From Ampelocalamus luodianensis (lineage: Eukaryota > Streptophyta > Magnoliopsida > Poales > Poaceae), in contig CM070640.1 of NCBI GenBank assembly GCA_036346255.1, positions 34,591,238 to 34,655,237 of the forward strand: a stretch of 64,000 nt of DNA. Reading direction: 5' to 3'. Below, piece by piece: positions 1 through 12,200 of the stretch (position 1 is the first letter of the stretch; every line of letters begins with the position of its first letter). The notes below the pieces were generated by a model. That model was not told the origin of the DNA and searched no databases. It saw only the letters and a program-made list of their open reading frames with translations. The translations under genes were made by a program, and so were the position numbers.

Positions 1-3000
1 TCCAACGGCAAAAGACATTCAAATGTAATGAAATTTATACAGCAGCTAGGGGATAATGTTAGACAATTTTAGGAACAAGAATCATGCAATATGGACTTAT
101 GATGCAAAAGATATAGACAAAATACTCTTTCTCAGCCTATCAATTTACCAAATTAATTTTTGATACTGTTCATGGCGAAAATTACCAGAAAGATATAAGG
201 TCTGAAATTTTTATAGCAGGTAGATTATGACATCCTAATAACAACAAAGTTGAGTTTACTAAATTTGGAGTTATAGTGATTTATTTGTGATTTTTCTAAG
301 TTGTAAATCTATTGCAAGTCATTTTACCGAATTATAACTACGCTCAAAACCTATCTCATATTAAAGTACACTAGCAGAGGAATTTAACAAAATTGATTTT
401 GCACAAATTGGGAATCTATAGAAAAAGATATGCATTTTTCAAGTTTTATTTCTATTTCTGGAATATTCTAAAGGCAGGAATCAAGTTATTTTAGTTACAA
501 GGTTTCCTGTTACTGAAATATGCCTGAATGCATTTTTATATTAAACTCTAGTGTCATAAGATTTTATTGCAGTTGGAATTACCTAAAAAGTAGTTAACAG
601 GAATTAGTTATGAGTTTTTAAAGTTCAAAATGCAATTTTTAGTTGATAAACAAAAGCCTACAGAAATAGATTCAAACTTAACAGAAATAAGCGACGTGGA
701 CGCTTAAGAACCCTTGATCTAAAATCCTACGGCTCACGCACGCCGGGAACAGCGCACGCGCGCGATCCCTAAAAGGAACCCATCGTTGGATCAAGATCCA
801 ACGGCTCACGCGGAGGGATGCATTCGGATGGTGCGGCTACCGCAGCCAACCACAATCGTAGATCTGAAGATGGACGACTCAGATCACAACCCCCTTCGGA
901 TGGTCCGATTGCATTCACGATCATGATCGCAGATCAAGTGATGGACGGCCAAGAATGATTTAGGCAACCGGATGGTCCGAATGCATACAAGATCTGGGCT
1001 GTTGATCACGGAATCGACGGTCCACAATCGACAAAGTGCTCCGCACGGGACTTAAGTGCGCGAGGAGGATTTTAATGCGTGGGTCCACTGTAAGTGAGAC
1101 AGAGGGCAATTAGGACATTGATTAATTACTGAAAACTAATGATTAGTAATTAATGTGTCCTGAAGATCTTTGCACAGAGGTGGATTTAAGAGATGGGGTT
1201 CCACCTGGCAGTGACACAAACTGACGGCTAAGACACATTAATTGCTAACCAATGATTAACAATTAATGACCCAGAGCCGCGGCTTAAGGCCTACAGGCCC
1301 ACATGCCAGCGACACAACGAACCAGATTAGGACATGATTAATGCACCTAATGATTAGCAATAATCGGGCAATTAATGTGTCCTAAATAAATGACAAAACA
1401 GGATTTATTTGCACACTACCGAGCGTGTTCAGCGGCTTGTCGCCGCGACTCGGTGTGGCGGCGCCAACTAAGAACTAAATGGAATCGCAATAGCACCACG
1501 AACCTAATGGTGGCAACCTCGCGCGGTGAGGACCAAAATGCTTGGCTAGCCGGAAAAACAAAAATGGAGCTTTTACTGCTAAACACGAAAATAGCAAAAT
1601 GCTCATTGCATCCAAAGAAGCGTGTGCCAAAGCCTCTAGGGACTAATAAGAAGCTACCTTAATCGAGATGAACTTCAAAGATGGTGGAGAAGGTCGACCA
1701 CGGCGAGCTTGCTTGGACTCGAGGAAGAAGATATAAAAATAGAGTTCTGAGCCAAAATGAACACCACGGGTGGTCAAAATAGCTACACAATAGCCCACAT
1801 AAGCTTCATGAGTAAATAATTGAGGAATAGAGCACTCACCAGAGCTGAGGAAGAAAATGACCAAATTCGTCCGAATTTGAACAAACCCCAAATTGGATAA
1901 TTCCTGCGAATCAAATCCAAGATTAAGTGAGAGAATATGTTCAAGATAGAGAGGAGGTTAACTTGGTGTAAATAATTACGAAGGGGAACCACTGGAACAC
2001 CAATGGAGCTCTACGATTCAACAATGGTGGTTTGGGGGTTCTTGAGGAGTCAAGCTCCAAAACTGGAAATGGAGCTCGAGGGTGGCGTAAAGGGATACCA
2101 GTAGGTATTGAAGGTGCTTATAAGGCTTTGAAAATATTAGGGTTTGCCAAAAGAGCTTTTCGGAAGGCATGGTGCAAAGCTCAAGACACAAGGCATGGCC
2201 GACAAGCAAAAAGGGGTGTGGATGATGGTATGGGGTATGGCTCGGCCGAACACACCTCCCACAACCCTAAATGTCGGCTAGGACGGCTGTAGGGAGCATT
2301 AAATGATATCCCCATGCCCTACACTGTTTTCGCACGGCGGGAGGTTGAAGATGACCAGAGAAAAAGCTCGGGCGAATAAGGACCATTGGATTTTAATTGG
2401 ACGGCTGACAACGCGCCACGCCTCTGAGATTTGAAAATAAAGGAATAGATCGGGAGCCCTTGGATTAGAAACGAACGGCACAGATTCAAACAAAACAACT
2501 GGAAGGTCCGAATGTCTCGGAGAATCTGGGCGGTTGGATGGGGATCCAACGGTTCAAAAGGGATAAAACATCCGCACGGTCCGAATGCTCACACGAACAT
2601 GGGCCACGCGATAGGGATCCAACGGTGGAGATTAGACGCGCGATTTTAAAAGAGGCTCGGTGCAGTTAGTTGACTGGACTGAGTCAAGAGGCTCGAGCCC
2701 GAGTCTAACCTGAACCCAAGGAACAGTGAAATTAGGTTTTGAGTTTTAAACTGAACTGGGACTTTGAGGATTTAATTGAGATAGCAAAACAACTCCAAAA
2801 ATTATGAAATTTTTACTGGAGCTTGCTAACTCAGATATTTTCCTTTTATAAAATTTTCAGAGGTTTTTATGTTGTGCATTTGCCTCCAAAAATAATGCAA
2901 GGCTCTGGTTTAAAGTTTTGACTGAAAGTCAAACAGGTTGATTGCCCTCTAAAAATATTCAAACAATTTCTAAAAATTATGAAATTTTTCAGAGGGGCCA

Positions 3001-3231
3001 CATACCATCACAGGAACTTAGGAAAAATATTTCCCAAAGATGTTCACAAGATTTGAGATGAATATTTTTGGAAGACAAGGTTTTGATCAAAAGACTTGTG
3101 ACTTTGTATTTCCATAACTTCTTGTACAAGAATGGTTCAAAGCATACAGGAAATACATGATGTAAGAAAAAGTTTTAATTTCTACTCATTTTCTTACATT
3201 TGAAACACAAGTCCAATATTGGGATGTTACA
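1..3231 (-). mobile_element. Partial long LTR of family A (copy A'), minus orientation
   Basis: The right end, TGTAACATCC on the minus strand, is a typical LTR 5' terminus and matches the ends of the two complete A LTRs (19695, 29706). The sequence is collinear with about 16430-19695 of the left A LTR, so the rest of this LTR lies beyond the window start. The five bases after it (gtgag, 3232-3236) may be one half of a target-site duplication whose partner is outside. It has no credible gene; the short ORFs in it are not conserved. In transcript sense it holds a TATA-like TTATAAG at 2117-2125, a splice donor (CTCTG/GTGAGT) at 1840/1839, and a possible 89-nt exon (1746-1658). Whether it is a solo LTR or one end of a complete element cannot be seen. 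Confidence 0.8.
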
Positions 3232-4168
3232 GTGAGCTAGCTACCGATCTAGGACTAGTTTAGAATACACAGAGGGTTTCGGATGTGTAAATCCGAGTAC
3301 AGACATACATGCACATCGGGAAGGTCATTGTTCAGATGAAGTTTTTGAAAGGCTTTGTTATGATTGCTCAATCACATACTTTCGTATGGTGAGTCATGGC
3401 AGACATGATGAGTTGATTGTATCTTGTGGGTGAAGTGTACAACCTTTACAAAGTGTTAACAATCTATTCAATAGCCACATCCGTGGTCATAGACATGCTA
3501 GAGGATTTCACACGAGAGGTAGACTTTACAAAATAAATTGCGAGGGATAGTTGTGTGAATAAACTTATGCAGCTATGTGAAAGTATTGATTTAGACTAAG
3601 TGAGCTTTGTAGAAATACTTGTTAAAGTATTATTGTAATTTGTTTTCTATTATGTTTTCAATCTCGTATTCATATTCAACTGCAACTGTTGCTTTTATGC
3701 AAAAAAAAAACCATAGATATCATATCCTTTGGAATAAGCCATCATCTTTATGCATTCTGTGTTACAACTTGCTGAGTACTCCATGTACTCACCCTTGCTA
3801 TAAACAATGTTGTTCAGTTGATGGAGACTACATCAGTTCATTATTGGTTATCAAGGTCAACTTCAAGGATCGTGGAGAACTAGGTCACGCTACCCCAGTC
3901 AATTGCCTGTAGGCATATGGATGGGCTCACTCAAGTTATTCCGTTTCCTTCTGCTGCAATTTATTTGAGATATTCACCTTCTGAAATATTAATTGTAGGC
4001 TTTGACCTTAAGGTCATTACTCTGATAATTATTGTTAATTGTATATTTTATAGTTATCTTTTTATATAGAATGATATTTTATCGATGTTGCCACTGTGTG
4101 CACTAGCATGATCTTGGACTAGTGCAGTATACACAGAGGGTCCGGATTTGCATATTCGGGTTTCGACA
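3232..4168 (+). mobile_element. LTR-like fragment G, plus orientation
   Basis: This ~0.94 kb AT-rich stretch ends in tcgaca. It carries the GAGTACTCCATGTACTCACC-type segment at about 3775-3795 that I know from R regions of long grass gypsy LTRs. Its end (gactagtgcagtatacacag followed by agggtcc) resembles the end of the E LTR at about 51625-51671. A diverged copy of the same ~65-bp end motif lies at 3243-3306. No primer-binding site follows 4168, so it would be a solo LTR, a 3' LTR or a fragment. It begins directly at the A' insertion site, so its left part may lie left of the window. The pentamer ctagc occurs at 3237-3241 and 4169-4173, but the inner start is not TG, so I do not call a TSD. 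Confidence 0.45.
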
Positions 4169-4199
4169 CTAGCAAACCAACATTCTCATCTCTCAAGTC

Positions 4200-4735
4200 T
4201 CAATAATAGTCATCATCCAACATAAACTCATCCACATTGCCATCGTCGCTATGATGGTCATCACTCTCTTGAGGAATAATAGGTGGAGCTTCGCTAAAAT
4301 CATCAACATCCTCATCATCCATCACAACAAAATCTTCATCTTGAGGATCATCCTCTTCATTGCCCGAATCCGATTGTGGCTCTTCTCAAACCTCCCTTAC
4401 ACGCCGAGTATAGGCTATGACATCACCACGAGCTCTCCTAGGAAGATTACAACTTTGAAGCATCTATGATGCACCAACGACTTTATCAACTTGTTCCCTT
4501 GTGATGTCCCCACGGCCATATGAACAGGCTTAGCCTGAGGGTCAACCCATTCATTGTCCCAATTAAAGTCTTCTAAGCACAAAGGGTCATATTTGCTTCC
4601 TCCTTTCTCATGCCACTTTCGGAACCTAATTGCCAACTTTCGGTTGTATTGAACATAGACCAAATCATTCAACCTTTTGTGCTTTAACTGGTTCCTTTTT
4701 TTGTATGGATCTACAAGTGGCAATCAAAGCAGACA
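4200..4735 (-). pseudogene. hAT-family transposase C-terminal remnant
   Basis: Minus-strand translation from 4723 gives a segment with KRNQLKHKRLNDLVYVQYNR, typical of the end of the hAT dimerisation domain of plant BED-zinc-finger hAT transposases. It is followed by DFNWDNEWVD and, after a frameshift near 4475, NLPRRARGDVIAYTRRVREV. A third in-frame piece is a strongly acidic tail (SDSGNEEDDPQDEDF, then Asp-rich) that ends at a TGA at 4202-4200. An in-frame TGA separates the arginine-rich and acidic parts. The catalytic region and BED finger are absent: only the last ~170 codons remain, next to an LTR fragment on each side. It cannot encode an active transposase. The family call is from recognised motifs only. 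Confidence 0.75.
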
Positions 4736-4992
4736 TAATAAATAAATTAGTAGACATTCATTTGGAGTTAAAATGAATTTATTATGATTTTTCTAAGTTA
4801 TGGCAATAGTGCATGATTAATTTCAGAAGCAAAGACAATATTAAAACCTATTCGACACTAATGCATACTAACTGAGGAACCTAACAAATTTGAGTTTGCT
4901 CAATTTGAAATTACAGAGAAAAACTTATGCATTTTACAAGTTTGAACAATTTTTAGTGCAAGGAAAAGCTAAACCCTTAAGGTGAAGAGGAC

Positions 4993-5360
4993 CTGAGGGA
5001 GGTCCTAAGGAGGTTCTAAGGGTCCAGATCTAACTGAGGGAGCTCCTGATGCCTAAGATCTCCCAGAGGAGGTCCTAGACGACCAAGACATAAACTGAGG
5101 GAGGTCCTGACGGCTAAGATCTCACAGAGGAAGTCCTAACGGTCAAGATCTACAAGAGGAGGTCCTGGACGATAAGATCTAATAAAGGGGAGGTCCTGAA
5201 CGGCTCAGATCTCCATGGGGAGGTCCTGAACGTTCAAGATCTCTACGAGGAGGTCCTAAACGATACCTTTACAAAAGCCCAAGGAGGGTGGTCCTGACGG
5301 CCCAGATCTGCACGGAGGAGATCCTAAACGGCCAAGATCAACAAGGGGTGGTCTTGAAGT
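4993..5360. repeat. Degenerate ~30-40 bp tandem array, GAGGAGGTCCTGAACGGC-like unit
   Basis: About eleven imperfect units of the form gaggaggtcctgaacggc plus a/caagatct follow each other with varying spacing. Each contains a GGTCCT and most an AACGG- or GATCT-type core. In the A and C LTRs the corresponding region has only a few scattered AACGG and GATC words, so the array looks like an expansion specific to the B LTR. Confidence 0.7.
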
Positions 5361-6677
5361 TGTCAAAAAGATGGTCTAGATTACGACAACGGGGAACATG
5401 GAACACATGTAATTGACACAAGAGCCATTTTAGACAGCCATTAACTACTAAACCAATGATTAATTCATTAATGCTGTCTTAACGACAACGCAACAGAGCT
5501 GCTGCGTCCGACAAAAGGCCCGAGGGCAAACAACAGCTTGCCGCTGGCGCCAACCAAGGGCACCACTAAGTGCACAATAGGTTTACGCACCTACTAGGCC
5601 CACTCTCGACGGCGGTGGCGGCCTAGAACGCCGGTGAGCTAGAGAGAGGCGATGGTGATCAACACGGCCGAAAGACAAAAAAAACAGCAAAGGAGCTCCG
5701 CAGCGGTCCAAATAGCACTAAGGGACTACTAGGAGGTTACCTTAGCACTAAGGAGGTCCAGAGGTGGTCGGGGAAGCTCTAGCGATGACGACCATCGCCG
5801 GTGCTGAGGAAGACAACGTGGAGAAGAACTCTTGAGCAAAACAAAAATGAACCAAAGGTAAGGACAGCTTCAAAAGACCTCCTAGATGGTCCAGGAGCAA
5901 GTAATTGAAGCACAGAGGTCCTTACCGAAGTTGCGGACGAAGGGGACCTCCTTCGGCCGCAACGGTCCAACTCAAAATTTGATTATTCCTGAGAGAGCAA
6001 GCCCAAAGTTGAGTTAGGTAATTTTCTCAAGATAATGAGAGGAACAGAGCGGCACAAAAAGGAAGAATGAAGAACCACTGGAGCCCTGATGTCACCGAGG
6101 AGCTCCAAGGTCCAGCAATGGCGGCTGAGGGGTTCTCTGGTGTTTGAGCTCAAGCAACAGAGATGAGAGCTAGGGTTGCAAGGTTGTGTCTAAAAGAAGC
6201 TAAGGAGGAGCTCAAGTGTCCTTCATAGCCGAGGGAGCAAGGGTTAATCAACGGCAATGCTCCACGGGTGCACCGAGTCAAAAGCTCCTACGATGGGCGC
6301 ACTTGAAGAGATGGGGGCAGGTAGAAGGGGCACTTTGGGGGCAAAGTCACTGGCACGCATTTAATGTTGGCAGTAAAGAGCCGTTGAAAAGGACAAAGAA
6401 ATGGCATGGCTCTGCTCCTCCTTTGCCATGGCGCTCGTGCACGAGGAAAGTGATGATGACCAGGCTCAAAGGGTCCCACTTGCTAGTGAAAGAACCCAAG
6501 GTGGACTGGTCAAAAGAACAAGGCGGTTAGGTTAAGTCAAGAGATCGAGTTGGGGAGGTCTTGACGGTAGGATTAGAAACGGAGGGCCACGATTTAAAGT
6601 AAGGTTTGGAGGTCCCAAACGTTCAAAGAGATCTAAGACGCAGATCTAAACACGGACGGTCCACGATCACCTAGGCG

Positions 6678-6950
6678 CTAACAGTGGTGGTCGCCAAGGG
6701 TGGTCTGGAGGGTTGTCTTTGCAAAAGGCCAACGGGGTGGTCTTTGCAAAAACACAAAAGGTGGTCTGAGGGTGGTCTCAGGGAGGTCTTTGAGGAGGTC
6801 TTTGGGGAGGTCTTTGCAAACGACCCAAGGTGGTCTTTGCGAAGGCACAGAGGGTGGTCCAAGGGGAGGTCCGATAGGGTAGTCTTTGCAAAAAGACACG
6901 AGGTGGTCGTGACCAAGGGTGGCTTGCACGAGGGGAGGTCCGATCAAAAG
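6678..6950. repeat. GGTGGTC / GGAGGTC short-word expansion with TTTGCAAA
   Basis: The words ggtggtc, ggaggtc and ctttgcaaa recur about fifteen times in 270 bp with irregular spacing. Overlapping open frames on both strands (up to 128 codons) come only from this low-complexity composition and are not genes. Confidence 0.7.
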
Positions 6951-7557
6951 TGGATGGCCCAATGGAGATCCAATGGCTAGCATAGCTTGCGCGCTTGAAA
7001 GGGCTCGGGGCTGAGCTGAGAAGGTTGAGTTAAACCGTGAGACTCGAGTCTGACTTGAGCCCAACAGTAGAGTTGACTTAGGGTTTTAGATTGAGCTGAA
7101 AACTTGAGGACTTTGTAGAGGTAGCAAACTAACTCCAAAAATTCTGAAATTTTTACAGGAGCTTGCTGACTTTAAAGATTGGCCTTATGTAAAATTTCGA
7201 GAGGTTTTTTATGCAAAAGCATTTTTCTCTAGAAATTCTGCAAGGTTTGTTCTAGGGTTTGACCAAGAGTCCAATTGGTTTGACGACCTCTTACAATATT
7301 CAAACAATTTCTAATTTTTTTTTAAATTTTTCAGAGGGGTCACCCAACCAAGGAAAAATATTTCCAGGGAGTTGAGCACAAGATTTTCAATAATGAGTTC
7401 ATGACTTTACTCAAATGGGAAATTTAGGTTTTTTGATTTTCCACAATTCCTTTACAAGAATTACAGAAAAGTTCAAAAACAACAAGATGCAAGAAAAGTT
7501 TTAATTTCTGTACTTTTTCTTACATTTGAAACACAAGCCAAAAATTTGGATGTTACA

Positions 7558-7570
7558 AATCCCCCCCTTA
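7558..7570 (-). other. Polypurine tract of element B
   Basis: Minus-strand TAAGGGGGGG plus ATT lies directly before the LTR start TGTAACATCC. This is the expected site for second-strand DNA priming and fixes the 3' LTR boundary. Confidence 0.85.
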
Positions 7571-7596
7571 CAAGAATCTCGTCCCGAGATTCCTAT

Positions 7597-9261
7597 TTAC
7601 TTGGAGAAGAAAGACGGGTAGTCCGCACGCAGACGATCTTCCCATTCCCAAGTAGCTTCATCCTCGGATTGATTCGACCACTGAACTTTAAGGAATTTGA
7701 TGGCCCGATTTCTTGTTCTTCGTTCAACTTCTTCAAGGATGCGAACACGGTGCTCGCGGTAGGTCAAATCTTTTTGAACATCCAGATTTTCCAACGGAGC
7801 TTCCTCTGTTGGAACTCGAAGGCACTTCTTCAATTGGGACACATGGAACACATCATGTACTCCCTCAAGTGCAACAGGCAACTCCAACTTATAGGCAACA
7901 GCTCCTTTCTTCTCGATGATGCGGTAAGGACCAACATACCGAGGAGCTAACTTGCCCCTAACGCTGAATCGCTGATGGCCCTTCAAAGGAGAGACTTTGA
8001 GATAAACAAAGTCATTGGGCTCAAAGCTCAACTCGCGACGACAACAATCCGCATAGCTCTTTTGCCTTGATTGAGCCGTGCGTAAACGATAACGAATAAG
8101 CTGAACTTGACTCTCAGCCTCATTGATCGAGTCCGGGCCAAAGAAAGGTCTTTCTTCGGTCTTAGACCAATTCAACGGGGTTCTACACCTTCTCCCATAT
8201 AAGGCCTCAAAGGGTGCCATGCCGAGACTGGCTTGGAAGCTGTTGTTGTACGAAAACTCGACGAATGGTAAGCACTTCTCCCAATTCTTACCATAGGAGA
8301 GAACGCAAGCACAGAGCATGTCTTCCAAAACTTGGTTGACTCGTTCCGTTTGGCCATCAGTTTGAGGATGATAAGCTGAGCTGAAGGAAAGACGAATCCC
8401 CATAGCCTTTTGCAAATTATGACAAAATCGAGAGGTAAACAGAGACATACGATTTGACATAATCATCTTTGGCACACCATGCAAACTCACGATGCGGGCT
8501 ATGTAGAGATCCACCAAGAGACTTACACGAAGATCAATCTTGACAGGAAGGAAATGTGCCACCTTAGTCAACCGATCAATGACCACCCAAATATCATCTT
8601 TCCTTGAAGATGTACAGGACAGACCGGTGATAAAGTCCATGCCGACGGAATCCCACTTCCACTCAGCCACTGGCAAAGGCTGAAGCAAACATGTTGGGCG
8701 TTGATGCTCGGCCTTTACACGATGACACACATCGCACTCGGCAACGAACTTTGCAATCTCACGCTTCATTCGGGTCTACCAAAATCTTTGCCGGAGATCT
8801 TGATACATCTTCGTGGCCCTGGGATGAATGGACAAAGGAGAATCTTGGGTTTCGCGAAGAATCAAATCCCGCAATTCCGTGACCTTAGGAACCACAAGGC
8901 GCTGTCCAAACCACACAACACCATGTTCATCTTTTGAGAAGCACTTGGCTGTCCCGTTCTTGACATTTTGCTTGATCCGGTTCACTCCAACGTACGTTTG
9001 CTGAGCAGCCTTGATCCGACCTAGCAAGGTCGGTTGCACAACCAAGGCAGCAAGGGACCCGTGCTCGACTACTCCCAAGTTGAGACGCTGAAATTCTTCA
9101 AGGAGGGCGGGCTGCTGCTCCTGAAGCAACAAGCTATTGCAATGCGCTTTTCGACTAAGTGCATCGGCAACAACATTAGCCTTGCCCGTGTGGTAGTGAA
9201 TACCTATGTCATAATCTTTGATCAATTCCAACCACCTTCTTTTCCTGAGGTTCAGATCGGG
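7597..9261 (-). pseudogene. Element B RNaseH end and integrase with chromodomain-like tail
   Basis: This is the last part of the B polyprotein. From the right it holds the end of RNaseH (KANVVADALSRK), an HHCC zinc finger (LSIHP, then CDVCHRVK), the integrase core and a GPYRII segment. It ends in a chromodomain-like tail (IKFLKVQWSNQSEDEATWEW) and a stop at 7597. The first catalytic Asp (MDFITGL) and the Glu (TDGQTERVNQ) are present. The second reads MSNRMSLF where A, C and E have SDRG, so the catalytic Asp is changed to Asn. One in-frame TAG (8778-8776) replaces a Trp codon still present in A. Otherwise ~550 codons are open, which is remarkable for the outermost element of the nest. At 9262-9266 the reading is interrupted by solo LTR H. 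Integrase would insert element cDNA into chromatin, but this copy should be inactive. Confidence 0.9.
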
Positions 9262-9266
9262 TTGGG

Positions 9267-12200
9267 TGTGAGGACCCCAGTTTATTTGGCTTGTAATGCT
9301 TAACCAACCACCTGGTCCTGACAGCACAAATCAAATAAACTGATCCTCGAGATATGTATACTTCCCAGAGAGCAATATACACACCTCGGTACAAAATTAG
9401 ACATCAACTCCATTCCAAACATAGAGTCCAAACACTACACTACCAAACGGAAGATAAACAAATAGTAGAGATATTACAGACAAAGGCCGACAGGCCACAA
9501 GATACAAAAATAAACGAGAACGACAGCGGAAGCAAAAGTGCCATAAGATGGCTATAAACAAAGCCAATCAGTGTGCCTCCAACCCACAAGGCATCTGACC
9601 GGACCGCCAAGTCTAGTCGTCCACGAAACGGCAACACACTCACGTATGAGGCCCTTGGGGCTCACCTTCTTCCTCTGCAACAAAAACATTAAGCAAAGCA
9701 CCTGAGTACAAAGATTGTCTTTGTACCCGCAAGACTGACGTGTGAACTAGCAGACCTGTTCATAAGCTACATGCAGGCTTATTTGGTGGAGGCCATATGT
9801 TTCATTTGCATAAAGCCAATTTTCGTTTGCAATAAGGTAATACAGTTTAAAGGCAAGTTTGCAATTCATTTTCTTGTTGAAATAATCGTGAAATAAAGAT
9901 AGATACAAGTAACCACACGAAGTGACTATCCCAATAGTCACCACAACATAGCACGAATCCCAGCATTCGTACCACCCATCAAGTTTTAATTTAAATGTTG
10001 TAGTCTAGTTCTTGGGGCGATCCGAGCGTGTCCATAACCTAGGGCGAGGCTATTCGAATAGTTTTAACCACGCAGGTGTACCAATGTACCCACACCTCGG
10101 ATCGCCTTTAAGCCAAGCACACTTCCAAGGTATGCAAGCCAACTAAGTCCTACGAGACTTTTCCAATATTGTGTATTAACTACGAGCCGCTCGTATGGAT
10201 AGAAATCCATACGCTTACATGGTAAAGCCGAAAGACAACTACCCACTCGGGATAAAGCTTTTGGACAACTACCATGCTCCCACCTCCGTCCCTCCCGCGA
10301 CCTCCTGCGACCGGAGCCAATACACGCCAAAGTACTAGGTCAAGAGAGGTCCCATATACTCTAGTGTGGTTAGCACGCAAAATGCTCAATCACGGTGGCG
10401 CAAGTAACTCGGTCCTTAATCGACTCGCACCTTTCGATCACACCCAGATCACACCGCCTTACCATTGTGCCCAAGTCTAAATCATTTTTGTTTTCATTTT
10501 TAATTTTGCAATTAAACCTAGCAAAAATGCTGAAACATAAAGTTATAGTAGATTTTGTGTGATCAAGGTTACCGACTAAAGTCGATAACCGCCCAGTTCT
10601 ACCGATAGCTAAGCATGTCTAAGCAAGTTGACCCGGATCTACTAAGTGATAAGAGATCATCCAGCGACCTCTAATCACAGCAAATAACCTAGGCTCAGGT
10701 AGTAGAGATCAATATTTTGTCTACAGGATATGCAGCTACGGGTTTAACTAATCAATTTAACACAAATTAAGCAATGCATACATACAGCTGAAACAAAATA
10801 TTAGACTTTAAAATACTGGGATGAACATGATCAAACTGCTTGCCTGGCTGCTGTTGCTCAATATGTTGCGGAGGATCGTTCTCAGGGTTGCCGCAAATAT
10901 CGAATCCTAACGATTGAACAAAACAGCGAATAAGGACGAATAACACCGACAAAACTCAAACATACAACAACATCAAAACAGGCCAAAACTCACACAGCAG
11001 CCTAAGCATAACATAACAAAATTTAAGAAACAGAGAACAAATCATTTTAAGTTATTAAGAATTTTCTATGAATTTCCTAAGCTAAAAACACATCAAAACA
11101 CTAGGTAATTACTTAACAAATTTTCATGAACAGAAACAGTGTATATAACCTATCCTAATAATTAGTATACTGAAAATGGAATTTTACAGAATTGGGTTCA
11201 TTGAATTTGGACAATTATTGAAAGAGATATGCATTTTCTAATTTGGAGATTACATTCTACAACATTAAATCAATTAACAGATTCTTGATACAGGGACAGG
11301 GTTAACACTAATTTTAGTAAATAGATCATTTAAAATGAAAATTAACAGCACTGGTTTCATGCAATTTGGAGAAAAATTGAAATAGATATGAATTTTCTAA
11401 GTTCAAATGAATTATCAAAGAAACCGTAAAAGCATTACGTAAATCAAAAGCATTTAATACTTATTCTACCGACAGCCGGCTAGCCCACGGTCTCGACAGC
11501 GGATCGCATGAGGGCGCTGACCAGTCGACTTGACTCACCCGGCGAGGGCGACGTCGACAATGGGTTCAAAGAATACGCCGGACGTTCTCGGCGTACTCGA
11601 AAATGCGCTAGCTCATCCGACAACAGAGCCGCAGAGCTCGAACTTGCCGGCGCGCGCGGCGAGCAAGCCCAGCGGTGCGGCAAAAGGCCAAAATGGGATC
11701 GATGCTATGCGCGCCGACGACACCGCGGCAAAGTCGGAGGTGACTGACGGGCGCGCGGCGAGGGGCGGAGTTCATGCTACGGCAAAGCGGCAACGACAAG
11801 CTAGCGATACATAACCCGAACTAGCGTGCGCTAAAGCTATACTAAGGTCCCAAGAACTTACTAGGATGATGCGGAGGAGAGGAGATTGCCGAGATGAGTG
11901 GCGACGATGAACCGAGACGGCGGTCAAGGCGACACTGAGGGGGAAGCAACCTGAGCAAAGATAGGAGGGGACGAAGATGTAGATAGCTCGGGTAAGTGCA
12001 CGGACGGTGCAAGCAAGCAATCGACCAAAGGACCAACTCACCGGTGATGAGGACGAAGACCCGAGTTTTCGGTAGAAAGGAGGGAACTCAAAATTCAACG
12101 GTCCTGCGAGTGAAACTCAAAATTAGTTGAGGGAATTCAAGAAGGGGATCCGGAACACGATATGACGCGCAAAGAAGGGATGATCTTCACCGGTCGCGAG

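Larger units (their letters stand above)
4736..7557 (-). mobile_element. 3' LTR of element B, distal end truncated
   Basis: The right end (TGTAACATCC on the minus strand, 7557) abuts a polypurine tract and the integrase end, which fixes it as the 3' LTR. Homology to the A LTR can be followed to about 4765 (catttggagttaaaatga shared with about 16674). The remaining ~1.9 kb expected from the A LTR is not present; the hAT remnant lies there instead. In transcript sense it has a splice donor (AACTTCG/GTAAGG) at 5926/5925 and a second donor (GCTAAG/GTAACC) at 5741/5740, equivalent to those in A and A'. Two simple-repeat expansions (4993-5360, 6678-6950) are described separately. No ORF in it is credible as a gene. 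Confidence 0.75.

Noticed and set aside
3237..4173. TSD ctagc around fragment G
   Set aside because: The inner left end does not start with TG and the left part may be displaced by the A' insertion, so the pentamer match is probably chance.
4993..5360. CRISPR-like array
   Set aside because: Units are degenerate and unevenly spaced, no unique spacers exist, and the host is a plant.
6684..7064. Overlapping 60-128 codon frames on both strands
   Set aside because: They are produced by the GGTGGTC/TTTGCAAA word repeats; no start context, domain or conservation.
7597..8769. Host gene encoding a chromodomain protein
   Set aside because: The frame is contiguous with RNaseH and the integrase zinc finger and ends at a polypurine tract and LTR.
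9440..9643. Small hydrophobic ORF near LTR ends (also 37345, 46275)
   Set aside because: The frame is kept in H and C only as expected from overall DNA similarity, and its start changes between copies.
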